A stretch of DNA of 8,446 bases from an uncultured Eubacterium sp. (GTDB lineage Bacteria > Bacillota > Clostridia > Lachnospirales > Lachnospiraceae): positions 1 to 8,446 of the forward strand of contig CAJUBQ010000149.1 of assembly GCA_910584595.1 (NCBI GenBank), read 5' to 3'. The position numbers and the translations under genes were made by a program. The notes beneath the pieces were generated by a model that had not been told where the DNA came from, searched no databases, and saw nothing but the letters and a program-made list of their open reading frames with translations. This document shows, piece after piece, positions 1-5,522 of the stretch (positions are counted from its first letter, which is position 1; every line of letters begins with the position of its first letter).

Positions 1-65
1 ACAATGAGACAGGGCCGATTCCCTCATCCAGCGTCCGGGAGGCCCATAAGCAACACTTTGTCTAA
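1..65 (+). CDS. 3' end of a truncated-by-window gene, possibly a TnpB-like insertion-sequence protein
   Basis: Only the last 20 codons are inside the window; the frame begins at base 3 and stops with TAA at 63-65. The tail reads ...IPSSSVREAHKQHFV. It is recognisable as coding because the right edge of the window holds a homologous tail (RLPSSVRIASTQHFL) on the other strand, with several synonymous third-base differences (for example GTC/GTT for Val and CGG/CGC for Arg) and the same stop position. Two hairpins follow at once, one spanning the stop codon, which is the arrangement seen at the right end of IS200/IS605 elements downstream of tnpB. The TnpB reading is inference: no catalytic motif is in view. 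It could be the tail of another mobile-element protein. Confidence 0.4.
   Translation, partial: NETGPIPSSSVREAHKQHFV
25..59 (+). repeat. Left copy of an inverted, diverged 35-bp repeat
   Basis: This stretch matches the reverse complement of 8405-8439. CATCCAGCGT (25-34) and GCAACACTTT (50-59) are identical in both copies and are separated by exactly 15 bases in each; 7 of the 15 intervening bases also match, giving 27 of 35. Both copies are the end of a reading frame, so the repeat reflects two related genes rather than a simple non-coding repeat. Confidence 0.7.
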
Positions 66-185
66 ACGGTTGCTTTGTTACTTGTACACCCCCGTGAATA
101 GTAACCTTTATTAAGATTCGGGCATCTGATACCTTTATCATAAAGCGCAGAGTCCAAAGATTATTTCTAAAAACATGAAAATATA

Positions 186-213
186 TTGCTATTTTTCCAT
201 CATCCATTATAAT
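186..213 (+). promoter_or_regulatory. SigA-type promoter for the DUF3990 gene pair
   Basis: A perfect -10 box TATAAT (208-213) lies 16 bp after a -35 TTGCTA (186-191, 4 of 6 matches to TTGACA). The expected start near 220 leaves a leader of about 35 nt before the ATG at 255. The surrounding 150 bp are AT-rich and hold no gene. Confidence 0.5.
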
Positions 214-254
214 AAATACAGAGTACTCATCCTGATTGAGAAGGGAGCGCGCCT

Positions 255-731
255 ATGGGAAAAATGACTGTATATCATGGCAGTTATACTGTTATTAAGT
301 ATCCAAAAATTCGAAAAGGACAGAATACAAAAGATTTTGGAACAGGTTTTTACTGTACTATGATACGTGAACAAGCCGAACGCTGGGCCAAACGATATGA
401 TAAAAGTATTGTAAACGTTTATACCGTACATATAGACACAAGTTTAGATATACTGGAATTTAAAACTATGACAGACGAATGGCTTGATTTCATCATTGAC
501 TGCCGCTATGGCAAACCACACAGTCATGATATCGTAATAGGCGCCATGGCTGATGACCAAATTTATAATGTTATCGCCGATTACATGGATGGTATCCTAA
601 CCAGAGATCAATTTTGGTCTTTAGCAAAATTTAGATATCCAACCCATCAGATTAATTTTTGCACAAACGCGGCGTTAAAGTGTCTGCATTATGTATCCAG
701 TGAGGAGGTGTCTTTCGATGCCAGGTCGTGA
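255..731 (+). CDS. DUF3990 domain protein
   Basis: A 158-residue soluble protein with no signal peptide or membrane segment. It matches the DUF3990 family over nearly its whole length: VYHGS at residues 6-10, a basic stretch, DFGTGFYCT at 27-35, QAERWA at 40-45, DIVIGAMADDQIY at 92-104, a DGILT segment at 112-116, and HQINFCT at 131-137. In related proteins the DIVIG.VADD and Q-I-x-F segments are the strongest family marks. The family is thought to be distantly related to the ADP-ribosyltransferase fold, with the H of YHG, the Y of GFY and the Q of HQINF as plausible NAD-site positions; that is inference, not seen here. The start at 255 has AGAAGGGA 8 bases upstream. It overlaps the next gene by 14 bp, so the two are almost surely translated together. 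DUF3990 genes often travel with small partner genes in mobile regions, suggesting a toxin-like or defence role, but no activity can be assigned. Confidence 0.8.
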   Translation: MGKMTVYHGSYTVIKYPKIRKGQNTKDFGTGFYCTMIREQAERWAKRYDKSIVNVYTVHIDTSLDILEFKTMTDEWLDFIIDCRYGKPHSHDIVIGAMADDQIYNVIADYMDGILTRDQFWSLAKFRYPTHQINFCTNAALKCLHYVSSEEVSFDARS

Positions 732-1173
732 AAACAAAAAAGAAAATGATTTGTTTTATACATGCAGTCTAATTGACTACATTGCAAGAAAAACCAAAAA
801 TAAAAGATCAGATGTAGTAACTATGCTTGGAAAAAAAAGAATTGCAAAAATCTATGATCTCGCAGATATCTATCATTGTGATAACATTGATCGTGTCAGT
901 GATGATTTTATTAGAAACGCAGGTATTGCAGAAGGAACTTTTGACATCTGCGCAAATGCCAGATATGCCCTGCCAAGTCACTGGGATATCGGTAAAGTAT
1001 TTAAACGTCTGATTCTTGGCATTGCAAAAGAAAAACATCTGGAAATCGAAGAAGCTTTGTTTGCCGCATATCATTCTTTTGTATGCGATAAAATTGAAGA
1101 CTTCAACAGCAGTTTTTATTATGATGCACCGAAAAATATATTAAATGCCTATCTTTATGGCTTTTTGGAATAA
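718..1173 (+). CDS. Partner of the DUF3990 protein, DUF3791-like N-terminus plus helical C-terminal domain
   Basis: A 151-residue, mostly helical, soluble protein. The start at 718 is chosen over an in-frame ATG at 691 because AGGAGG (703-708) sits 9 bases before it; translation begins inside the last codons of the DUF3990 gene. Residues 12-66 (from LFYTCSLIDYIARK to the VSDDFI segment) have the pattern of DUF3791, the small partner usually found beside DUF3990: an aromatic helix, a YIA segment, and a Y-x-C/H-x-x-x-I-x-x-V-x-x-D-x-I end. Canonical DUF3791 proteins stop near there (about 70 residues); this one continues with a second block, ARYALPSHWDIGKVFKRLI (81-99) and a C-terminal segment containing NSSFYYDAP (130-138). 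No catalytic motif is visible. An antitoxin or immunity role for the upstream protein is inference from gene pairing; the DUF3791 link is my reading of a weak pattern. Confidence 0.7.
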   Translation: MPGRENKKENDLFYTCSLIDYIARKTKNKRSDVVTMLGKKRIAKIYDLADIYHCDNIDRVSDDFIRNAGIAEGTFDICANARYALPSHWDIGKVFKRLILGIAKEKHLEIEEALFAAYHSFVCDKIEDFNSSFYYDAPKNILNAYLYGFLE

Positions 1174-1178
1174 CCTGT

Positions 1179-1207
1179 TTTACTTTTTTCCGTATATCTC
1201 GTATATA
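1179..1207 (+). promoter_or_regulatory. Weak SigA-like promoter for the DtxR-family regulator
   Basis: TTTACT (1179-1184) and TATATA (1202-1207) are 17 bp apart in the 77-bp gap between the DUF3990 pair and the regulator. Both boxes are imperfect. The -10 region lies within a near-repeat CGTATATCT/CGTATATAA, which could also be an operator, since DtxR-family proteins often repress themselves. Confidence 0.3.
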
Positions 1208-1250
1208 ACAATATGTGACCAAACATTTCTTTACAAAAGGAGCATCCCCT

Positions 1251-1619
1251 ATGAATATACATGAATCCGCCGAAAATTATCTGGAAACCATCCTGATTTT
1301 AAGTAAATCACTGCCGGTCGTGCGTTCCGTTGATATCGCGAATGAGCTCGGTTTTAAAAAATCCAGCGTCAGCGTGGCTATGAAAAATCTGCGCGAAAAC
1401 GGCTATATTACAGTGACAGACGCCGGCTTTATCTATTTAACAGACGCCGGGGCAGACATTGCGTCAACAATTTACGAACGGCACGAATTTTTTTCTGCCT
1501 GGTTGAAAAGGCTCGGCGTCGATGAAAAAACAGCGAATGAAGACGCCTGTAAAATGGAGCATTATATGAGTTGCGAAAGCTTTGCAGCCATAAAAAAATA
1601 TGTTCAAGAACATGGATAA
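1251..1619 (+). CDS. DtxR/MntR-family metal-dependent transcriptional regulator, short form
   Basis: A 122-residue cytoplasmic DNA-binding protein. Residues 8-60 are a winged helix (AENYLETI, then VRSVDIANELGF and SSVSVAMKNLRENGY as the recognition helix), followed by the metal-binding dimerisation domain (ERHEFF 76-81 and CKMEHYMS 100-107). Aligning by eye with diphtheria DtxR, Cys100, Glu103 and His104 match Cys102, Glu105 and His106 of its primary site, and His78 matches His79. B. subtilis MntR has Glu in place of the cysteine, so the site leans towards iron rather than manganese. Asn9 replaces the Met10 (DtxR) or Asp8 (MntR) ligand, and two ancillary-site positions appear to be Ser and Asn. 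There is no SH3-like C-terminal domain. The start at 1251 has AAAGGAG 8 bases upstream; an in-frame GTG at 1215 lacks one. No iron transporter gene is adjacent, so its target is not evident here. Confidence 0.85.
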   Translation: MNIHESAENYLETILILSKSLPVVRSVDIANELGFKKSSVSVAMKNLRENGYITVTDAGFIYLTDAGADIASTIYERHEFFSAWLKRLGVDEKTANEDACKMEHYMSCESFAAIKKYVQEHG

Positions 1620-1643
1620 TCCTATGAAATCAGAATATCAGAG

Positions 1644-1672
1644 TCATATTTTGTGACGCCGGCGCATAGATT
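1644..1672 (+). promoter_or_regulatory. Putative SigE (sporulation mother-cell) promoter of the asparagine synthetase gene
   Basis: TCATATT (1644-1650) fits the B. subtilis SigE -35 consensus KMATATT at every position. Fourteen bases later CATAGATT (1665-1672) matches the -10 consensus CATACAMT at 6 of 8 positions. The expected start, about 1680, leaves a leader of roughly 23 nt with a modest AGG ribosome site (1694-1696) before the ATG at 1703. The same -10 reads CATAGATTA, which also fits the SigK form CATANNNTA, but no AC lies at the right -35 spacing. Confidence 0.5.
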
Positions 1673-1702
1673 AAAGCAAAGAATAACAATTGCAGGTAAA
1701 CT

Positions 1703-3556
1703 ATGTGCAGTATCGCAGGCTTTTATGATCCGTCTGCCAGCTTTTTAGCAAAACAGGCGGAATTTGAACATATCTTACATAAAATGGGACAGTGCCAGAC
1801 ACACCGCGGGCCGGATGACTCCGGTATTTTTCTGGCTGACCAGTGTGGTTTGTCTCATACAAGACTGTCTATTATAGATCTGAAAAACGGACGCCAGCCT
1901 ATGACAAGATCCAGGGGCGACTATCTGTACCACATCGTATATAACGGTGAGATTTATAATCAAAAAGCGCTCAGGCAGGAGCTTTTTGAACGTGACGTAA
2001 TCCCGCAAACTTCTTCTGACACAGAACTTATCCTTTTATCCTATTTAACATTCGGCCCTGAATTTATTCGGCGGCTTGACGGCATCTTTGCATTTGCCAT
2101 TTATGATGAACGTCATAACATCCTTTCGCTATACCGCGACAGCTTTGGCGTTAAACCGCTGTTTTACACGATACATAACGGCACACTCATTTTTTCTTCC
2201 GAATTAAAAGGCTTATTCTGTTTTCCGGATGTTACTGCAACGCTTGATAAAACCGGCTTAAATGAAATCTTTGGCCTTGGCCCTGCAAGGACTCCGGGAA
2301 ATGGGATTTTTGCCGGTATCAGTGAATTAAAACCCGGCTCCTGTATGACCTGCAGCCAGCTTGGTTTTACTACGCATACATATTTCCGGCTGGAGAGCCG
2401 CCCACATGAAGATTCGTATGAAGATACTATCGAAAAAACAAGATTTTTCATCACAGACGCCATCAAACGTCAAATGGTCTCTGACGTACCGATCTGTACG
2501 TTTTTATCCGGCGGCATAGACTCCAGCCTCGTATCTGCCGTATGCGCCAAAGAGTTGGAAGCACAGGGGCAGACGCTTACCACGTACTCGTTTGATTTTA
2601 CCGAAAATGATAAGTACTTCCAGGCAAACAGCTTCCAACCTTCGATGGACCGCCCTTATGTAGATAAAATGGCAGCATTTTTGCATTCCGACCACCACTA
2701 TTTGGAATGCGGCAGCCAGATACAGGCAGATAAACTATATGAATCCGTAGACGCACATGATCTTCCCTGTATGGCAGATGTAGACTCTTCCCTTCTTTAT
2801 TTTTGCGGTGAAGTTGCCAGGCATCACAAAGTCGTACTGACCGGAGAATGTGCAGATGAAGTATTCGGCGGATATCCATGGTTCCATAAAGAATCTTTCT
2901 TAAACAGCCATACGTTCCCATGGACTCCGGATTTATCTCCACGCACACAGCTGTTAAAGCCTGAGCTGCTAAAACTGCTGGATATGGATTCGTATGTAAA
3001 AAATGCCTATGAAACGGCGATTCGTGAGATTCCTGTTCTTCCTGACGAAAACAGCGCCGAAGTAAACCGCCGCCGGATTGGGTATTTAAATATCCGCTTT
3101 TTTATGCAGACGCTATTAAACCGTATGGACCGCACAAGCATGCATTCCGGCCTGGAAGCGCGCGTACCGTTCGCAGACCGTACACTTGTGGATTATGTCT
3201 TTACTATCCCTTGGGAAATGAAAGCAAAAGACGGCATTGTTAAAAATGTACTGCGCCAGGCCGCCCGTTCACTACTGCCGGAAGAAATCCTGTTTCGGAA
3301 AAAAAGCCCTTATCCAAAAACATATCATCCACACTATGAAAAACTGCTCGCAAGTCGATTAAGGGCTGTTCTGGAACAACCGGACTGTCCGCTGCGGGAA
3401 CTCGTAGACGTTACCGCTGTTATGCTGTTTTTGGATAAAACGAAAGACTACGGTGCGCCATGGTATGGGCAGCTGATGGCCGGACCGCAGATGATCGCCT
3501 ATCTGCTGCAAGTAGAATACTGGCTCAGAAAATATCATGTAAACATAACTATTTAA
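1703..3556 (+). CDS. asnB: Asparagine synthetase (glutamine-hydrolysing)
   Basis: A 617-residue cytoplasmic enzyme that uses ATP and glutamine to amidate aspartate to asparagine. The N-terminal class II glutaminase domain (1 to about 210) begins MCSIAGF, with Cys2 as the nucleophile after removal of Met1, and carries HRGPDDSG (34-41), RLSIIDL (54-60), NGEIYN (81-86) and SSDTE (104-108), the usual glutamine-binding positions. The C-terminal synthetase domain has the ATP-pyrophosphatase loop SGGIDSS (269-275), LTGECADEVFGGY (379-391) and RMDRTSMHSGLEARVPFAD (474-492). Length and all motifs are intact. ATG is the only sensible start because the nucleophile must be residue 2. Preceded by a SigE-like promoter, it resembles B. 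subtilis AsnO, the sporulation-expressed paralogue; that functional link is inferred from the promoter and the dpaAB neighbours. The ribosome site is weak. Some proteins of this family amidate peptides or other substrates, which I consider less likely. Confidence 0.92.
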   Translation: MCSIAGFYDPSASFLAKQAEFEHILHKMGQCQTHRGPDDSGIFLADQCGLSHTRLSIIDLKNGRQPMTRSRGDYLYHIVYNGEIYNQKALRQELFERDVIPQTSSDTELILLSYLTFGPEFIRRLDGIFAFAIYDERHNILSLYRDSFGVKPLFYTIHNGTLIFSSELKGLFCFPDVTATLDKTGLNEIFGLGPARTPGNGIFAGISELKPGSCMTCSQLGFTTHTYFRLESRPHEDSYEDTIEKTRFFITDAIKRQMVSDVPICTFLSGGIDSSLVSAVCAKELEAQGQTLTTYSFDFTENDKYFQANSFQPSMDRPYVDKMAAFLHSDHHYLECGSQIQADKLYESVDAHDLPCMADVDSSLLYFCGEVARHHKVVLTGECADEVFGGYPWFHKESFLNSHTFPWTPDLSPRTQLLKPELLKLLDMDSYVKNAYETAIREIPVLPDENSAEVNRRRIGYLNIRFFMQTLLNRMDRTSMHSGLEARVPFADRTLVDYVFTIPWEMKAKDGIVKNVLRQAARSLLPEEILFRKKSPYPKTYHPHYEKLLASRLRAVLEQPDCPLRELVDVTAVMLFLDKTKDYGAPWYGQLMAGPQMIAYLLQVEYWLRKYHVNITI

Positions 3557-3570
3557 AAATGCTGATGAAA

Positions 3571-3627
3571 CAATTGGAATTCAGCGCTTCTATTAAAAAC
3601 ACACTTCGAATGTGCTGAATTCCATTG
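3571..3627. repeat. Long inverted repeat between convergent asnB and dpaB, candidate bidirectional terminator
   Basis: GGAATTCAGC (3576-3585) pairs with GCTGAATTCC (3614-3623), and CAAT (3571-3574) with ATTG (3624-3627) around one bulged T. Inside, CACA (3600-3603) can pair with TGTG (3611-3614) around TTCGAA. The structure starts 15 bp past the asnB stop. Neither strand has the run of T expected of an intrinsic terminator, so it may instead block read-through or stabilise mRNA ends. Confidence 0.5.
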
Positions 3628-3638
3628 CAAGAAACATT

Positions 3639-3664
3639 ACAGTTCAGATAACCCATTGAACTGT
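3639..3664. terminator. Stem-loop just past the dpaB stop
   Basis: ACAGTTCA (3639-3646) pairs perfectly with TGAACTGT (3657-3664) around a 10-base loop, 13 bp beyond the dpaB stop at 3678. On the - strand it is followed by AATGTTTCTT, only a weak T-rich tail, so termination is plausible but unproven. Confidence 0.4.
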
Positions 3665-3677
3665 TGCCAGGAAACAA

Positions 3678-4277
3678 CTATTCGATTGGCTGCGGCCCTA
3701 AAATCACAGGCTGAAGCTGTCTTCCCTGCAAAGCCGCCTCCAAGGTTTCCTGAATCAGATCGGTATGGGCAATCATAGAGTTGGTTTTCTTTTTGTAATG
3801 ATCCTGACCGAATGGCACAAAATAAATATGCTTCATGTTCATCAGCATACCGATGTTTTTAAAATTCATACCAAGCGCATCATTGGTGGAAATCGAAAGA
3901 ATGAGAGGTTTTTCATTTCTCAGATGCGCCTTTGCAGCCATCAACACCGGAGAATCGGTAATTCCTGCGCAAAGCTTAGCCATTGTATTTCCGGTACACG
4001 GTGCGATAATAAGTGCGTCCAGATATCCCGTCGGTCCGATTGGTTCTGCTTCCTGAATGGTACACAGCCCCTTTTCACCTGTTATCGTCTCTATGTCTTT
4101 TCGAAACTCTTCTGCCGTACCAAACCGTGTATCCATATTTTGTACATGAAAAGAATAAATCGGAACAATACGCATATTCTGCTTTGCAAGCTGTGCGGTT
4201 ACTTCTTTTATCTTTGCAAAGGTACAAAAAGAGCCTGTAAATGCAAGGCCAACTGTTAGCTTCTGCTCCTGCGTCAT
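3678..4277 (-). CDS. dpaB: Dipicolinate synthase subunit B
   Basis: A 199-residue flavoprotein-fold subunit (SpoVFB in B. subtilis) that works with DpaA to make dipicolinic acid from dihydrodipicolinate in the mother cell; the product is loaded into the forespore for heat resistance. Family marks are GLAFTGSFCTF (10-20), HVQNMDTRFG (44-53), IIAPCTGNTMAKL (90-102), GITDSPVLMAAKAHLRN (105-121), SISTNDALGMN (128-138) and IYFVPFGQD (151-159). Length is normal and nothing is missing. The ATG overlaps the dpaA stop by 4 bp (ATGA) and has GAGGTGAT 5 bases upstream, so the subunits are translationally coupled. It converges on asnB across a 121-bp gap. Confidence 0.95.
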   Translation of the reverse strand: MTQEQKLTVGLAFTGSFCTFAKIKEVTAQLAKQNMRIVPIYSFHVQNMDTRFGTAEEFRKDIETITGEKGLCTIQEAEPIGPTGYLDALIIAPCTGNTMAKLCAGITDSPVLMAAKAHLRNEKPLILSISTNDALGMNFKNIGMLMNMKHIYFVPFGQDHYKKKTNSMIAHTDLIQETLEAALQGRQLQPVILGPQPIE

Positions 4278-5149
4278 AGGACATCACCTCTTTCAGACAA
4301 ATTTAAATAAGATTCAATTACTCGAAACAATAGCTCCGCTGCAGATTTTGGTGCATATTTAGCCGGAAGTCCGCTGCATAATTTCGCATTCATGCCCTTT
4401 TGTGCGCAATACGCATAATCCAGCCCACCCGGAGCCGACGCAATATCAATAAAGACCGCATCATGACGAGTCTGTGACAAACGTTCCTCTCCTAAAACAA
4501 GCGCCGGTATTGTATTGAAAATATACGCAAATCTGCCCCAGAAATTTGCATCCAGTTTCCTTACAGACGATTCTTTTTCCGGTTCCAAAGAACAGTTCGC
4601 TATCGTGACCGCCCCTTCTTCATAAGTAACAGTTTCATCTTCGGCTTCCACCGTATCCCATCCACATGCTGCTGCAACTGCCAGCTTTTCCGGATCCTTT
4701 TCATAAATCGTCACCTTTGCGCCTAATGCCTGCAGCCGTTTTGCCAACATCTGCCCGCACCTGCCAAATCCCATCACAAGCATCTGCCTGCCGAACAATA
4801 CTTCTTTCCCTGCCAGAATCGCTTCGGCAATCGCACCTTCTGCCGTGACTGCAGCATTTGTATAGGCAGCTCCTTCTTCTTTCATATAATCTACAAAAAA
4901 GATCCCCTGCCTGCGCTTTTGTTCCGTAATCTCCTGCGGGAAATTGCAGCCAAATACATATTCTCCCGCCTGCAGCTTATCAGCAATCTGTTCCAGATAT
5001 TCCGCGCTTCTTGCCACCGGCAGCATAACTGCATCGTATCCCCCGTCCAGCCAGGAATCACAATACGTTACCGTCTGGCCTTTACTGCAAAGCATCTGAA
5101 ATAAATACTTCTGGCGTTCTTCTTTCCCTAATATTAGAAAACGTCCCAT
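4274..5149 (-). CDS. dpaA: Dipicolinate synthase subunit A
   Basis: A 291-residue NAD(P)-binding subunit of dipicolinate synthase (SpoVFA). The N-terminal part (1 to about 110) has a flavodoxin-like alternation and the YDAVMLPVARS segment (38-47); the C-terminal part carries a Rossmann nucleotide loop GFGRCG (127-132), NTIPALVL (212-219) and IDIASAPGGLDY (234-245), all typical of the family. The start at 5149 is supported by GGAGGTG at 5163-5157, 7 bases upstream. The gene is followed by dpaB with a 4-bp overlap. Unlike B. subtilis, no asd or dapG follows. The 152-bp leader to the small frame upstream contains a broken small gene; a sporulation promoter is expected here but none is convincing. 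Having both subunits rules out dependence on the EtfA route used by Clostridium species that lack DpaAB. Confidence 0.95.
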   Translation of the reverse strand: MGRFLILGKEERQKYLFQMLCSKGQTVTYCDSWLDGGYDAVMLPVARSAEYLEQIADKLQAGEYVFGCNFPQEITEQKRRQGIFFVDYMKEEGAAYTNAAVTAEGAIAEAILAGKEVLFGRQMLVMGFGRCGQMLAKRLQALGAKVTIYEKDPEKLAVAAACGWDTVEAEDETVTYEEGAVTIANCSLEPEKESSVRKLDANFWGRFAYIFNTIPALVLGEERLSQTRHDAVFIDIASAPGGLDYAYCAQKGMNAKLCSGLPAKYAPKSAAELLFRVIESYLNLSERGDVL

Positions 5150-5235
5150 ATAACTGCACCTCCACTTTATTTTATGCAGTATCTATGAGACGGTTCCCCT
5201 TCACATATATTTTGAATGTTGCCTGTTGATTTATA

Positions 5236-5406
5236 TTATTTATTCATATCTGAATTTTTAGTTGCAATCCCAAAAGATTCCTATTTTGCTCTGACAATCT
5301 TTCATTGATAATCTAATTCCCGCAAAGAATCATCTGCCTCTTTGATACGTTGTAAATTAGAATACGTATCAATCAGATGATTCATCATTTCTTTATCACC
5401 AGGCAT
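5236..5406 (-). pseudogene. Small gene broken by two in-frame stops; first 34 codons still open
   Basis: From the ATG at 5406-5404, with GGAGG (5420-5416) 9 bases upstream, the frame reads MPGDKEMMNHLIDTYSNLQR and ends ...ELDYQ at a TGA (5304-5302), 34 codons in all. Past that stop the same frame continues KIVRAK, a TAG (5283-5281), then ESFGIATKNSDMNK and a TAA at 5238-5236. The composition stays protein-like through both stops, and a helical end of the form DYQ-x-x-x-AK-x-x-x-x-x-G would suit a roughly 56-residue helical protein. I read it as a decayed small gene; the intact 5302-5406 part may be annotated as a 34-residue hypothetical protein. It sits between pyk and dpaA on the same strand. 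I do not know its function. An upstream ATG at 5499 in frame runs through a stem-loop and lacks a ribosome site, so I reject it. Confidence 0.5.
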
Positions 5407-5430
5407 ATGAACATACCTCCATGTTTCTAT

Positions 5431-5484
5431 ACTCACGAGCGATAAAATTTGCCATATAGCCTGAGACAGCAAACGCTCGTGAGT
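5431..5484 (-). repeat. Strong stem-loop between pyk and the small broken gene
   Basis: ACTCACGAGCG (5431-5441) is the exact reverse complement of CGCTCGTGAGT (5474-5484), 11 bp. Directly inside, TTTGC (5448-5452) pairs with GCAAA (5469-5473), leaving a six-base bulge (5442-5447) on one side only and a 16-base loop. It begins 38 bp past the pyk stop. No T-run follows on the - strand, where the sequence goes on to the ribosome site of the small frame, so it may act as an attenuator, a processing or stabilising structure, or a protein site rather than a simple terminator. Confidence 0.6.
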
Positions 5485-5522
5485 CTGTGTTATTGGCAAA
5501 GTTTACTGTTCGTCAGTATAAA

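Larger units (their letters stand above)
1..105 (+). mobile_element. Right end of a putative IS200/IS605-type element
   Basis: Two hairpins follow one another at the end of the truncated frame. The first has arms AAGCAAC (48-54) and GTTGCTT (69-75) and contains the stop codon; inside it TTT (57-59) can pair with AAA (64-66) around a four-base loop. The second has arms GTTACT (77-82) and AGTAAC (100-105), with inner CAC (87-89) and GTG (94-96) around a CCCC loop. Subterminal imperfect hairpins are characteristic of IS200/IS605 ends, which transpose as single strands and leave no target duplication. The exact end of the element cannot be placed from one copy. If the gene is tnpB, this stretch would also be the 3' part of its guide RNA, but that is speculative. 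Confidence 0.35.

Noticed and set aside
691..717. Upstream ATG for the second gene of the DUF3990 pair
   Set aside because: It has no ribosome site and lies before the clear AGGAGG that serves the ATG at 718.
1215..1250. GTG start for the DtxR-family regulator
   Set aside because: The extra 12 residues do not match the family, which begins close to the AENYLETI segment, and the ATG at 1251 has AAAGGAG.
5168..5194. SigK-like promoter for dpaA (AC, 16 bp, CATAAAATA on the - strand)
   Set aside because: The boxes fit the consensus, but the start would fall near 5161, inside the GGAGGTG ribosome site at 5163-5157, leaving no usable leader. A second -10-like CATAGATAC at 5187-5179 lacks a matching -35.
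5302..5499. 65-residue frame starting at 5499
   Set aside because: The extra N-terminal part is translated from the 5431-5484 stem-loop and has no ribosome site; the ATG at 5406 has a strong one.
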